Source of the DNA: Catonia carolina
Taxonomy: Eukaryota > Arthropoda > Insecta > Hemiptera > Achilidae
DNA: 64,000 nt
Direction of reading: 5' to 3'
NCBI GenBank assembly: GCA_035578175.1
Contig: JAQMRL010000022.1
Location: forward strand, 682,001-746,000
The translations under genes and the position numbers were made by a program. Positions 55,282 through 64,000 of this stretch are shown one piece after another. Within the stretch, counting starts at the first letter, position 1, and each line of letters starts with the position of its first letter. A model generated the notes under the pieces. That model did no database searches, was not told the DNA's origin, and saw nothing but the letters and a program-made list of their open reading frames with translations.

Positions 55282-58200
55282 AACAGAATATCTCAAGAAC
55301 GGAACATCGTACGAACTTGAAACTTGAAACTTATATTAAACACCACTAACGGACTCGACACGAACATATTCATCAAAATCTGTCAACCCGAAGTACGATA
55401 GTACTAGTTTATTCGTGTAATTTTTCACTTTTTTGCGATTTTCTCAAAAACGGGTCCTACGAATTTTTTAAAAATCGCCTGGTTTACTAAATTTTTTATG
55501 CTCTACAAGATAGGGTAGTCGCCATGTTTGCTGAAATTCTTAAGGAGGCTGTTTTCACGTAAAAAAATTGTTTTTTTAAGATTGCGGCTTTAATATGCAT
55601 TTTAGCGCAAAAATTTATACAATAAAAGTTTTACAGAATTTAAAATCCTACAACTTTTATTTCAAACATTTTTTTGTATAATGCTTAGTTTAGCAGTAAT
55701 TAGTAATTTTCTGTTGTTTTTTTTACGAAAACGTGTGAAAAATCGATTTTTTTTAAGATTTCGGCCAAGTATACATTTTACGATAAAAGTGTATGTAATC
55801 AAATTTAGCCTATAGGAAATTAAGAGATCTACAACTTTTATTCAAAGCATTTTTCTCTACAGAGACTAGCTTAACGTGAAAGAGTGATTTTCCGTATTTT
55901 TAAGCCAAACTGAGGTTGATTTTCATTTTGCGTCTTTCACTCATGATTAAAATTAGGTTATGTTTATTGAGGTTAGTTTTTTGTTTATTTCTAATGTTTT
56001 ATTACTAATGTTAGGTTTATTGTTAATTATTTGGATTGTCTAGAGAAAGTTGTGTTTCGCGCCAGATTTTTATTTATAGGTTACATTTTTTTAAAAACTC
56101 CATGAGAATTAGGCCCGATGAAATTCTTTCTGATCCGACATTTTCTTATCTTTAGCTGAAGTTTATGCACTCCAAACACCAAAATTAAGTTTCCATTTCA
56201 TTCAACCAGATTCATCTATCTTAGCTCTGGATACGTGTGTTAAAATTTGTATTCATACGTCTATAAATACAGTATAATGCTACGAGACTTCTGGTACAAT
56301 ATTTATAAATCGTGATATTGATAAACATATTACCGGATGAAACGAAGTATTTAATTATTTTGTTTTGATGTGTGGGTGAAAGAGAGGGTAATAAAACAGC
56401 AATGTTCGTTCATCACTTTTACGTAGATACCTACTTACACATCTATTGCAGTAACTATTATAATATTGCTCCACATGATTGTACACAAGTTGGTTCCTAA
56501 TTCTGCCGATTTAATACCTTGTTTTAATTACACAGACGAGCACCTGTATGTACCTTTTATGATATCTGGAGGACCTTTAAACGTATGATTGTACCCTCTA
56601 GGGCCGTTTAAAATACAATTTTTGACACTCTTGAACTTTACACATTTTGTTCTTGATTTTCAAAAAATTAAATAGTACCCTTAAGAACTTTTTGTTGCTT
56701 CTGTGTCAATAAATAATATGTTATAAGTATTATAAGAAAATTTGTTATTTATTATACCCAGATCCCGAACGAACTATGCTTAGGTGTTACAGTATTATTT
56801 ATAAGATTGATTAATTATATTTGCAAAAAATTAATATCTCATGTATATTATTAGACATGCTTTTAGTCTACCGTACAGTGCTTTGATTGCCGAGCAAAAT
56901 TTATTATTTAACATATAAGTTTTTCTTGGTTCAAATCCTAGTAAAGATACTTTTATACGGATTTGAATACTAGACAGTGGTTACCGGTGTACTTTGATGT
57001 TTGGGGTTCAATTAACTATACTCTCTCAGGAATGGTCGGTCTGAGTTTGTACAAGACTACACCTCATTTACGCGTCATACACATCATCCTCATCTCATTG
57101 GGTCTTGGGGTTGTTTATTGTTCTGAATTGAATAGATTTCAACTTACACACATTAGGGATAAAAAAAATTTATAAATATCTGTGTATGAGAAAAAGCGAC
57201 AACTGCAGATAACTCCTCCGTTTACCGTAAACAGTCAAGTGTTCCTGAGTACAGTGTATGGCGTTAGTGTATTAGTGTATGGATTTTTGTGTTTAATGTA
57301 CTGTGTTATGGCGCCGGATAACATTTGAAGAAGAGTATTAACTGGTATGCAGTACCACATTCTTAAAGATAATCGTATTTTAAAATTTGTTATCGCTAAA
57401 TTTTATAAAGGTTTTCTTTTAGAACTTTACGTTGCATCTAAAAGATTTCTTTTTAAATTCCATGTTCTTCGAAGACAAAACTCTGTAGTAATTATTTTCG
57501 TTCAGTTTTTTTAAGTTTAGTATTTTTAAGACAACCAAAGGTATTTTTAGGAACACTCATTCATTAGTTTTTTTATCTTCTGCACGATAATCTAAAACCA
57601 GTTCCGGCATTCGTTTTAGAACCTTGAGATTGATGGACAGATTGTACAGTAATAAAATTTTACAGTATTAATACAAAGTCATTAAACTTGGTGTTTTTTT
57701 TCTTAAAAAACGTAAAGTATTTTTTTGACTAAAAATTTAAGTAAATAAATAATGTTCACCTAAAATATAAAAATAATGATTGTAATGCCTATCGTATTTA
57801 GTCATTCTATGCTAATTACTATTTTTTTTACAGTGTTAAAGATGCGCTTCAGTTCTTTTCAATGTATTTTAAAGTAAAAATTATAATTGTTACAAGTCAT
57901 AAAAACGTACAATTCGTATAACTTGTAATACAATTACCGTACATACAGTAGAAGGGCAATTAAAACTTCCTCCCTCCCTTTTGTTAATTTTATTCTGCAG
58001 GAAACATAACCTGTTTTGTTTTTAAACTTTTGTTTAATCGAATGAAATATTGTACTATTGTGTACAATGTTCAATTTTATTTAAATTTTATAGGCTTGTA
58101 AAGTATATTAGTTAAATAATTCAAATGGGAAAGATTTATTCTGCATTTAGTGTGCCTTTTATTTGAATTTAGGGGAAAAATTTAAGTTAAGGTGTTCCTT

Positions 58201-61200
58201 GTTTTCTTTTGTATTATTTCGGATGGAGGCAGACACGTTACCAGGATTTTAGTGTGGGGGGGGTTTAAGATCGAATTTTCTTTTTGGTTTTACTTCCAGT
58301 TTTTATTCAATATAGCCAAGGATTTTTTTATTTTTATTAATGCGTCCTGGAGACTCCCGGGGAAGTTTAGGACATTTCAAGAAGTTATAGCAACTGAAAT
58401 ACATATTGCAATCACACATTGTTCTACTTCTACTATTTAGAAAAAATTCTTGTTCGCTATAAAAAGTTTCGCCAATCAAGTAATTTTTCAGATATTTTTT
58501 AAAGGAATGCAAATTATCACAATAGTTTAAAAACTGGGGTAATTTATTGATGTATTTTCTTCCCGCATAAGTAGGTTTTTGTTCAAACAATTGTGTGGTG
58601 TAATTAGCCGCATAATGATCGTTTCTATTTCTTGTGTTATGATAGTGGACATTAAAATTTTGCATAAAAGTATTGTGCTAACGTACATTATCACCTCACA
58701 AAACATCTAACAAAAAAGGATCTGAAAGGGGTTGTTTTTTTTTTGTTTAACGTCTGACTGATCTGCAATTACTGCTCATTCAGACGGTGAAGGGTGAAAT
58801 GATTTTTGTAACGTATGAAAATATGCCGTGCCTGAATGGGATTCGAACCAAAGACCGAATGATGAGAGGCGAGCACGTTACCAACTACGCCAAAGGGGGT
58901 TGAGTATGCACTAAAATGATGATGCAGTTTGACTTCTGATTCTTATTGGGGGTATGTAGTAGATGAAAAAAATCGATATTATTAATTTAATTAATTATCG
59001 ATATCCCCAGGTGATACAATACATGAGGGGAAGGGGAACACGCAAAAGAGGCGTGTTTCGATAACTGCCTCTTAACTCAGAAGCGGTTAATGGTAGAGTA
59101 ATGATTCAAACGCGTAACAACTCAAAAAAAATTTTGCCCTACAAAAATGTAAAAAAACATCTTATTCAACGTTTGTATGCGTTACCTACATAGTGATACA
59201 CATTAAATTACATTACGCTAAAATCTGGTAATGCTTTAGGTGCTAAACCAATTAAAATACACAGGAGCGTCGATTATCCGAACGTCAGTCATCCGAACCG
59301 TCAATTATCCGAACCACCAAATGGAAAAAATACATATTTACTCACGCAGAGGCCTTTGTTTATTTATTTACTTACTCACGCACAGGCCTGCTGTGGAAAA
59401 AGACTGAATTTAGTGCTGATAAAGCTTTATTTATCTGAACTATTTGATTATAAGAACCGCTCTGGTCCCAATTATTTCGGATAATTCACTCTCCTCTGTA
59501 TTCATTTTGAAAAAGTAACAACAATGATGTAGTCTATGTTGAAAAAATCCTGGCTTCGACTTTGTAAAAATCAAAATGAATATAGTTCTAAACTGAAATA
59601 AAATTTTTTTGTAATAGAAGGTAGGTTATCAGTTTTACTTTTGATGTTGTAATAATAAAAACCATGCATAAAAAGGGAGTACGCATCCTCACACCTGAGT
59701 TTTTTATGCCGCAAATATCGCATATTTGGTTCCGAAGCGCTTTTTCATGCTTATCCGTGAGGAGTTGTGTTTGTAGTATTACTTTACTGTATGTTATGAA
59801 TCTATATTTCTGAAAAGGATTTTTTGGTTTTTTTTAGTTTATTTTAAAGTCGCATCAACATCTTGGTTCTATAGGTTTTAACTTGTAATAATTTTTCCAG
59901 ATCCTGGTCGGGAATCAAATTCTGTGGTCGGGCCACAGAGTAATGACTCAAACGCTAAATAACTCAAAAGATTTTGCCCTACAAAAATGTTAAAAAATCT
60001 GGCTTAAAAACAGCTTATTTTGTTTAACGTCAGATTGTTCTGCAAATACGGCTTGGCTTAAGATTTTTTTAGGTTATTTTAAGTCGCATCAACATCTTGG
60101 TTCTATGAGTTCGAACTTGCAATAATTTTTCCAGATCCTGGCCGGGAATTAAATCCTGTGGCCGAGCCACAGAGGCGGCCAGGAAATGTTTATTTGACTT
60201 AGAGAAGGGTGGTTATAACGATGTTTGTAAATTACACAGGTTTCTTGGGCTTATCCAAATTACGCTTGTATGAGTTTTAACTAGTTTTTTTATATTGTAA
60301 AATGTTTAATTCATTTTTAACTTTAATGAAAGTTAATTTCCTTTATTTTGAGCGTCGTTTTTTTACACAGCAATATTTTATTAAGAAATATGATATTGGG
60401 TATGAATGCATGTTTTACCCACCCCTACGTCTTGTGAGGGTTGCATTAGATTGCGTTCATATTTTCATAACGGGTATTGTGGACGTAGGGTGAAATTTAC
60501 GATTTTAATCTTTCAAGATTTTATACGGGTATTAATATAAACCAATTTTTTGGATTGTTTATTTCTACAAAATATTGAAAAATAAAATGTAACGTGCTTA
60601 TATACTTGTATTACTAAATTGTTTATAAATTAAGAGTTGTTTATAAATGACGGCAAACTGCTAAAAGTGCTAGGATGTTATTTTGATAAACAGGTTGGTA
60701 TCTGTTTATTGATAATTATTTTATTCTTATTACGTTGAAACTAGCTTAACGGCTGGGATATTATACTAGCAACTTTATTTTATTATTTAGCTTAGCTTAG
60801 TATTTTGCCGGTTTTATGTATGCACACACACACAATACCAATGTACTATCAATCGAATATTTAACCTTAAATAACATGATAGTTTGCAAAGATACTTGCT
60901 TAAATGCCTTGTTAAATCAGATTCTTTTAAAACCAAAATAACATTGAAATGCACCTTCTCCATGAGAAATGGTCCACTTATTTTTAAGTAAGTTTTCAAA
61001 GTACTTTCCTCAATTTATAAAAACCCAATTCACGTATTGATTAATGAGGGAATTACTCGATTACTCAATCGAGTAGTTGTACTGTAATTTTTTTGTTTCT
61101 ACTATGTCTACATTGGTATTTTCCACATTCACTTTTTTGGGTTCAGGAGTACACAAGATCTTATTTATATATTTGATATCTATATATTATAAATGTTACT

Positions 61201-61521
61201 TAAAGTCGAATCTATCGTTCGTTAGCAACTGCTTTGAATTGAGGAATTGTGGTTTTGAACATGTTATAATTTCCCAGACCCTAGCCAGAATCGCTCCCGC
61301 GACTTTGCGCTTTGCAGTGCAAAACCACACAGGTGGACTATTCATAATTTAAGTAAAAATATGATGAAATTCAACTGATTAATACTACAACTTTTGTGTT
61401 CTTAATTATTTTGACCATCTTAAATATTTTCCGGCCGGTCGTGTGAATAAATCGTTGTACAATAAACTTTCGGATGAATTATCGATTTTTTTGAAGAATC
61501 AAAGATTTTCTCATCTTTTAA

Positions 61522-61552
<31 letters not shown>

Positions 61553-61773
61553 ATGCACATTTTATTGAATGTGCATCAAATATTCAGGAAAGTATTGTTT
61601 TTTTCATAATATTAAGTTATGAAAGTATTTTTTTAAAAATGCAAAATTCACTTTTATTTGTTAAATTAAAATTTCCGTATCTTAAATTAATTTATTACTG
61701 TTTTAATTATAATGTACTTACCATTTACTACTAGAGCAGAAAGGGCCAGCAAGTAGAGAAATATGTGGGACAT
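36503..61773 (-). CDS. Secreted C-type lectin-domain protein, five exons, complete
   Basis: Coding exons in reading order: 61773-61722, 47597-47415, 41749-41578, 39469-39314, 36923-36503 (984 bases, 327 residues plus stop). All splice sites are GT-AG and all phases agree. Residues 1 to about 18 form a signal peptide (MSHIFLYLLALSALVVN). One C-type lectin domain follows, about residues 25-190, with the cysteines of two conserved disulphides: YQYCRS and FICEQ (outer), DGCVAL and TQDC (inner). The WTSGNRLG strand and the W.T.DC......FICE ending are typical. EPN or QPD and WND are absent, so calcium-dependent sugar binding is doubtful. The last ~140 residues are Thr/Ser-rich then Asn/Gln-rich, with no membrane segment; the protein is probably extracellular. 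In insects such proteins often act in immunity, but the ligand here is unknown. The gene lies on the opposite strand to, and after, the last CCP1-like exon found. Confidence 0.88.
36924..39313 (-). other. Lectin intron 4
   Basis: AT-rich; nothing recognisable in 2.4 kb beyond short open frames without codon or homology support. Confidence 0.5.
39314..39469 (-). CDS. Lectin exon 4: end of the lectin domain
   Basis: Acceptor ATTTACAG, donor GTAAGC. Encodes DGCVALVEPELQWDTQDC and TKIKDFICEQTRC, the conserved closing strands with three of the four core cysteines. WND is replaced by WDT. An additional Cys (TRC) follows. Confidence 0.92.
39470..41577 (-). other. Lectin intron 3
   Basis: Holds one full-length SINE-C (40328-40722); otherwise AT-rich and unexplained. 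Confidence 0.55.
40328..40722 (-). repeat. SINE-C, full length with 11-bp duplication
   Basis: 395 bases flanked by ATGATAACTAT (40317-40327, 40723-40733). Read on the minus strand it starts GCCCATAACAGACAGGTGG, contains GGTTTGAACC-type and CTTTTCAGAGGGCTCGGCA segments and ends in (AAC)n. This copy and 43716-44110 define the family boundaries. Confidence 0.88.
41578..41749 (-). CDS. Lectin exon 3: loop region of the lectin domain
   Basis: Acceptor TTTTATTACAG, donor GTACGT. Encodes YDFWTSGNRLGTDMLIWMST and an insertion with DYMKKRGDPTLNNEP. At the position where EPN or QPD would lie there is NNEP, so the canonical sugar-specificity triplet is not present. Confidence 0.9.
43716..44110 (+). 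repeat. SINE-C, full length with 11-bp duplication
   Basis: 395 bases flanked by TAGTTACTAAT (43705-43715, 44111-44121). Same length as the copy at 40328. Ends GACCTAAACAACAACAG. Confidence 0.88.
44191..45124. mobile_element. Fold-back element 2, host of a second fold-back
   Basis: Inverted arms of about 90 bases: TAATCAAAATAT (44191-44202) plus ATTATTTCTTTAAACCACCA (from 44882) on the left, the reverse complement ending ATATTTTGACTA on the right (to 45124). The arm includes CAATTATAGCGCTTT on both sides. The left arm is split by element 1 (44205-44877). No coding sequence. Confidence 0.8.
44205..44877. mobile_element. Fold-back element 1, an almost complete palindrome (673 bp)
   Basis: Starts AGGGTGATTCAAAAC and ends GTTTTGAATCACCCT. 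The inverted match continues inward through TAGTTAGCGAGTTACGGCTA and, after a small unpaired part, through TATCTTACATAAAACACAAG to near the centre at about 44600. As RNA or single-stranded DNA it would form a hairpin of about 300 base pairs. No coding sequence. Confidence 0.88.
47415..47597 (-). CDS. Lectin exon 2: first half of the lectin domain
   Basis: Acceptor TTTTGTTTCAG, donor GTGGGT. Encodes GVQYFISRMNPYSPELNYF, AYQYCRSIGLQLASFETKE and ADSITQYLSNA, the beta1-alpha1-alpha2 segment of a C-type lectin domain with its first long-range cysteine. Confidence 0.9.
47655..48225 (-). mobile_element. Family F copy, one end missing
   Basis: Reverse complement of the right-hand ~570 bases of the 55105 copy: CAACTTTCCGTTGCCAATGC at the start, AAAAGTTGTAGGATTTTAAT in the middle and ACCCTATCTTATAGAGCATA near 48210. 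The left terminus is absent. Confidence 0.75.
49200..49430 (-). repeat. Two adjacent tRNA-like SINE-D-related fragments
   Basis: Minus-strand units with GGTTCGATTACCGATCA (about 49235-49310) and a second with a GATTCTATACCCCGCCAG segment (about 49335-49430). A third related fragment, TCGATTCCGGTCAGGACTGG, lies at 49960-50040. Confidence 0.6.
49960..50040 (-). repeat. tRNA-like SINE fragment
   Basis: Minus strand reads a tRNA-like block, CCGTGCTGTAGTGGTCAGAG followed by GTTCGATTCCGGTCAGGA. No matching acceptor stem, so not a functional tRNA. Confidence 0.6.
51300..51640 (+). repeat. SINE-C copy
   Basis: Diverged plus-strand copy ending TGATGACCTGAACAACA, directly followed by the tandem array at 51650. 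About 20 bases are deleted after AGCCAATTA. Confidence 0.75.
51690..52260. repeat. Irregular tandem array of a ~170-bp unit, four copies
   Basis: The block TTTTCCTCGATTTCCTCACT, then TTATTTGAGCGGAACAAAT, AACAAACGTAGAACAAT and AAAAAAAGTTTAAAAT followed by a G-rich run starts near 51701, 51852, 52034 and 52156 (last two diverged). Copy 1 has a run of 12-13 G near 51814-51826. Copy 2 carries an inserted patch (see findings). Confidence 0.75.
53240..53800 (+). pseudogene. LINE reverse transcriptase remnant
   Basis: Frames in pieces: EVNGNILEQVSNFKYLGCKV, TNKLHRFKNIYGTI, then after stops KRNIGRPRKSWFPEQ. The order matches the C-terminal third of an insect LINE (compare FKYLGEIID at 13420 and [12 protein letters not shown] at 26090). 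Many stops. Confidence 0.75.
54146..54271 (-). repeat. SINE-D copy
   Basis: Minus strand: GCCGCCTCCGCAGCGAAGTG, GGCTTCGATTACCGGCC, then TTTTAACAAGTTAAAACCC. Confidence 0.7.
55105..56050 (+). mobile_element. Family F element, longest copy
   Basis: Starts ACTTTCTCTTGCCTATATGA with the CCTATAT/ATATAGG palindrome; the right end TCTAGAGAAAGT is a mutated form of GGCAAGAGAAAGT. Contains a (TG)n run, GAATTTTTTAAAAATCGCC and three AAAAGTTGTAG/CTACAACTTTTA words in both orientations. No coding frame. Probably a non-autonomous DNA element; superfamily unknown. Confidence 0.7.
55242..55278. repeat. (TG)n microsatellite
   Basis: About 18 perfect TG units inside the family F copy. The shorter copy at 27533 has only TGTGTGTATG here, so the array expanded within this copy. 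Confidence 0.9.
56929..57171 (+). repeat. SINE-B copy, head deleted
   Basis: Starts at TTGGTTCAAATCCTAGTAAA and runs to ACACACATTAGGGATAAAA. The first ~80 bases of the tRNA-like head are missing. Confidence 0.8.
58390..58670 (-). pseudogene. Jockey/CR1-type LINE C-terminal fragment
   Basis: Minus strand: VHYHNTRNRNDHYAANYT, QKPTYAGRKYINKLPQFL, SFKKYLKNYLIGETFYSEQE. The H.TRN..., Y.G.K..N.LP and FK..LK..L....YYS order is the common C-terminus of jockey/CR1-like reverse transcriptases. Only this end is preserved. Confidence 0.7.
58735..58891 (-). repeat. SINE-A copy with target duplication
   Basis: Minus strand; AAAGGGGTTG (58725-58734) recurs as AAAGGGGGTTG (58892-58902). Contains GGGATTCGAACC. 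Confidence 0.85.
59260..59498. mobile_element. Pogo/Tigger-like MITE, TA duplication
   Basis: 239 bases between TA dinucleotides (59258-59259, 59499-59500). Ends CACAGGAGCGTCGATTATCC and, reverse-complemented, CAGAGGAGAGTGAATTATCC. ATTATCCGAACC words repeat inside. No coding sequence; a different family from 9266-10007. Confidence 0.72.
59832..59940 (-). repeat. SINE-D copy
   Basis: Minus strand: CTCTGTGGCCCGACCACAGA, ATTTGATTCCCGACCAGGA, ending TTGATGCGACTTTAAAATAA. Confidence 0.7.
60015..60050 (-). repeat. SINE-A 3' fragment
   Basis: Only TTTGTTTAACGTCAGATTGT and a few more bases of the SINE-A tail region remain. Confidence 0.5.
60060..60181 (-). repeat. SINE-D copy
   Basis: Minus strand: GCCGCCTCTGTGGCTCGGCC, ATTTAATTCCCGGCCAGGA, ending TTGATGCGACTTAAAATAAC. 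Very similar to the copy 230 bases upstream. Confidence 0.72.
61218..61335 (-). repeat. SINE-D-like copy, diverged
   Basis: Contains ATAATTTCCCAGACCCTAGC and GCAACTGCTTTGAA in the family order on the plus side. Older than the others. Confidence 0.5.
61519..61551. repeat. (ATT)n microsatellite
   Basis: About 11 perfect trinucleotide units in lectin intron 1, close to exon 1. Confidence 0.85.
61722..61773 (-). CDS. Lectin exon 1: start codon and signal peptide
   Basis: ATG at 61773-61771; donor GTAAGT after AATG. Encodes MSHIFLYLLALSALVVN, a hydrophobic core with small residues at the end. The stretch upstream has no other in-frame ATG close by. Phase 1 exit. Confidence 0.85.
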
Positions 61774-61812
61774 TTTGAACTCTCCTAAGTGTTACTGAAC
61801 CTACTCCACTAC

Positions 61813-61817
61813 ACTGA
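61813..61817 (-). promoter_or_regulatory. Possible initiator (TCAGT) of the lectin gene
   Basis: On the minus strand an arthropod-type initiator TCAGTGTAG lies about 40 bases before the start codon. No TATA box is visible at the expected distance. Placement is inference. Confidence 0.3.
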
Positions 61818-62407
61818 CTCTGCTCACGAGTCACACCTGCCTTTTGTCCTGCACCTCTCTGCTTGCACCTGCCCCCTCCACTTTAAGGAACGAAGAACTT
61901 CCCATCCAACAACCGGCATCGAATGTTGCATGCGACTACAAAAGTCTCAACGAAATAACCACCACATGTACGTACGTACTCCTCAACAACTATGCGATCC
62001 TCGACTTAATACTTAGCTGCGGTCTTTCACCGACATTCCTCCTCCTCGTCCTGTTCCTTTTTGTTTTTCTTAATCGTTCTTTAAGTTACTGAAGGAATTT
62101 TCACTATTAACAAAGTATGTAATACAAAAATGTGTACTTAACGTTATTGTTCAAGGTGGATGGATGTATTTGACGTCTTCCCATTATTTTTAATACATAG
62201 TTATACTTAAACGTCTTTCTTCTATTATTTTACTAATATTTTAAATCATTTAACTGTCAAAAATAAAATAAACCACGTCTAAATATGTTTATAAATATTT
62301 TGTTCAGACATTTTAATTCAGTTAATTTGTTGGGGTTTTGTTAAGCGTACACTGTATTTTATTAAATAAAACTAATGATGTGATTTATTATCAGATCAAG
62401 AAAAAAA

Positions 62408-62985
62408 AATCTGGTATGAAACACTCACACGACTTTCTCTTGCCAATGCAAATAATGAACTATAAACCTAATATTAGTAAGAAAACATTAGAAATAAACA
62501 AAAAACATAACCTTAGTTTACTCATGAATGAATGATGCAAAATGATAATCAACCTCAGTTTGGCTTCAAAAAACGGAAAATCACTCTTTCACGCTAAACT
62601 AGGCTCTGGAGAGAAAAATGCGCTAAATAAAAGTTGTAGATCTTTTAATTTCCTATAAATTTAATTATACCTATACACTTTTGTCGTAAAATGCATACTA
62701 AGGTTGAAGTCTAAAAAAATCGATTTATTTTTACACATTTTCGTGAAAAAAAATTGAAAATCGCTAATTACCGCAAACTAATAAGCGGTAGGTATACAAA
62801 AAAGTTTAAAATAAAAGTTGTAGGTTTTTAAATTCTCTACAACTTTTATTATATACATTACATTCAGGGGGTCTGAAAACGTGTAGATCCGGTGAAAACG
62901 CGATTTCGAAAAATCGACATGAAAACAATACTTTCTTTCCTATATATTAATGCACGAGAATGGGATACAAGAGAAAAAAATATCT
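62408..62985 (-). mobile_element. Family F copy, internally deleted
   Basis: Minus strand: the right part, from the terminus CGACTTTCTCTTGCCAATGC near 62440 to TTATATACATT (62865), is joined directly to the left part AGGGGGTCTGAAAACGTGTA (from 62876) ending at CTATATATTAA. The centre is missing. Confidence 0.75.
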
Positions 62986-63639
62986 CTATAGATTTTAATC
63001 CTTCATTATTTCACTCTGGAATTTTCTGGAAGTTTTCCATTTGAGGTTTCAACCCCTTCATTACCTCTGGTAAAATTAATAAGATGTTACTTTTTTTAGT
63101 TTATAATTTGTTTTATTCTGTCCTTTGTAAAATCAACATAGCAATAATTATTATTCTCGCTTAAATTGCCCTAAAGTACGCCTCTTGATTCTTTCACATT
63201 CGAAGCACCTTTGGTGGGCTAACTAAAACTACCTCCTATTTATTAAACGTAGTTATACCTTGCAATTAATCGTAAAATTGGTAATTTACAATGTAATATA
63301 TTATTTTTAAAAGCTTCGTAATCAAATAAATCTTGCATTTTGAAGAAAACTATTGATTGCTTTCAGTTTAAATCAAGTAATTAAACCGTGGGCACTAAAC
63401 ATAGGGTTCGTTTTGAGTTTTTATCATTGAGTACTTTCGTAATTATACACGGATATTTTGTTAAAACACTTTTAAATAATGATCACGTGTGCTGATATTT
63501 AAAAATGAGTGAGTTTCCAGTTGATCTGTTTAATACAACACATAATAACTGTACTGAATAAAAATTAATCTATCGTTGACCTCCATAATGCACTAAACGA
63601 TTCGCGTAATATTGCTTGCCGGTTAAATAATTTCTAAAA

Positions 63640-63760
63640 ATATCATTCGGACCTGTAATAGAGAGAATGCGTGAGGAAATAATCCCCCTCAATGTTTTGC
63701 AATATAGACCAGTGGGGAGAAGAGATGTTGGGAGGCCACGCAAGAGATGGCAATAATTCA
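63640..63760 (+). pseudogene. LINE C-terminal scrap
   Basis: Encodes YRPVGRRDVGRPRKRWQ-type residues in shifted frames at about 63705-63755 (compare [15 protein letters not shown] at 26080), then a stop and the usual short tail. Too short to assign a family. Confidence 0.5.
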
Positions 63761-63850
63761 ATAGTTTGTCGCTATTTTGAGTCGGAGCAGGGGAGAACCT
63801 AATTCTTGTTGTGAGAAGAAGATAATTTGGGCCTTATTGTGCAAACATGT

Positions 63851-63945
63851 GTTGTTTAGGTCATCAGCCAAAAGGCTGGTTTGAACCTGTAGAGGTTTTA
63901 CTAAGTAAAACGAAGAGTGAGGTGGTTTACCATTGCCTTCCTCAC
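63851..63945 (-). repeat. SINE-C 3' fragment
   Basis: GTTGTTTAGGTCATCAGCCA through GAGGTGGTTTACCATTGCCT, then abruptly unrelated sequence; about 100 of 395 bases. Confidence 0.8.
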
Positions 63946-64000
63946 GTGAAAACATGATTATCTTTAAAACATTTTTGTTTAGTTTATTTATAGTCACATG

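Larger units (their letters stand above)
47598..61721 (-). other. Lectin intron 1 (14.1 kb)
   Basis: Separates the signal-peptide exon from the lectin domain. Contains family F copies, SINEs B, C, A and D, a LINE RT remnant, a jockey-like LINE tail, a pogo-like MITE and a GC-skewed tandem array. Stretches such as 48230-49180, 50050-51290, 54280-55100 and 56070-56920 show nothing recognisable. Confidence 0.6.
61820..64000. other. Region upstream of the lectin gene
   Basis: The first ~250 bases are less AT-rich, as expected near a promoter. Then come a family F copy, a LINE tail fragment and a truncated SINE-C. 62990-63560 shows nothing recognisable. Confidence 0.5.

Noticed and set aside
61789..62092. 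Overlapping plus-strand frames of 75 and 82 residues
   Set aside because: Lie over the lectin gene promoter and 5' leader on the opposite strand; no recognisable domain.
1..64000. CRISPR array, operon, or bacterial-type system
   Set aside because: No regularly spaced direct repeats of CRISPR type, no ribosome-binding pattern; the splice structure shows a eukaryotic genome.

Overview
The window is AT-rich, intron-rich animal DNA dominated by interspersed repeats, and almost certainly from an insect. Hemiptera is my guess from the mix of tRNA-derived SINEs, mariners and LINE tails, but the sequence does not prove it. There are two recognisable host genes. Everything else I can name is transposable-element material sitting in their introns or flanks.

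Positions 1-34664, plus strand: the middle part of a cytosolic carboxypeptidase gene of the CCP1/AGTPBP1 (Nna1) type. Fifteen consecutive exons can be read, and their phases join without a break (2281 coding bases, about 760 residues). They run from N-terminal armadillo-like helical repeats, through an acidic linker, to the beta-sheet domain and the first part of the M14 zinc-carboxypeptidase domain, including the HPGE zinc-binding motif. The 5' exons lie before the window. The exons after the NPEGVING segment, which carry the third zinc ligand and the catalytic glutamate, are not found anywhere up to position 64000.

Positions 36503-61773, minus strand: a complete five-exon gene for a secreted C-type lectin-like protein (327 residues): signal peptide, one C-type lectin domain lacking the usual EPN/QPD and WND sugar-binding motifs, and a Ser/Thr- then Asn/Gln-rich tail of about 140 residues. 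Its first intron is about 14 kb. It either sits nested and antisense in a CCP1 intron of at least 29 kb, or the CCP1 gene or assembly is broken at about 34.7 kb.

Mobile DNA: a near-intact mariner (13576-14897) inserted in a LINE; three other transposase remnants (3592-4400, 10170-11020, 20425-20970); a solo LTR (4903-5645); TA-flanked non-autonomous DNA elements (883-1992, 9266-10007, 59260-59498); a pair of nested fold-back elements (44191-45124); a four-copy family with short inverted ends; at least nine LINE 3' remnants; and four families of tRNA-like SINEs, several with clear target-site duplications. I saw no CRISPR array, no genuine tRNA or rRNA gene, and no convincing further protein-coding gene.
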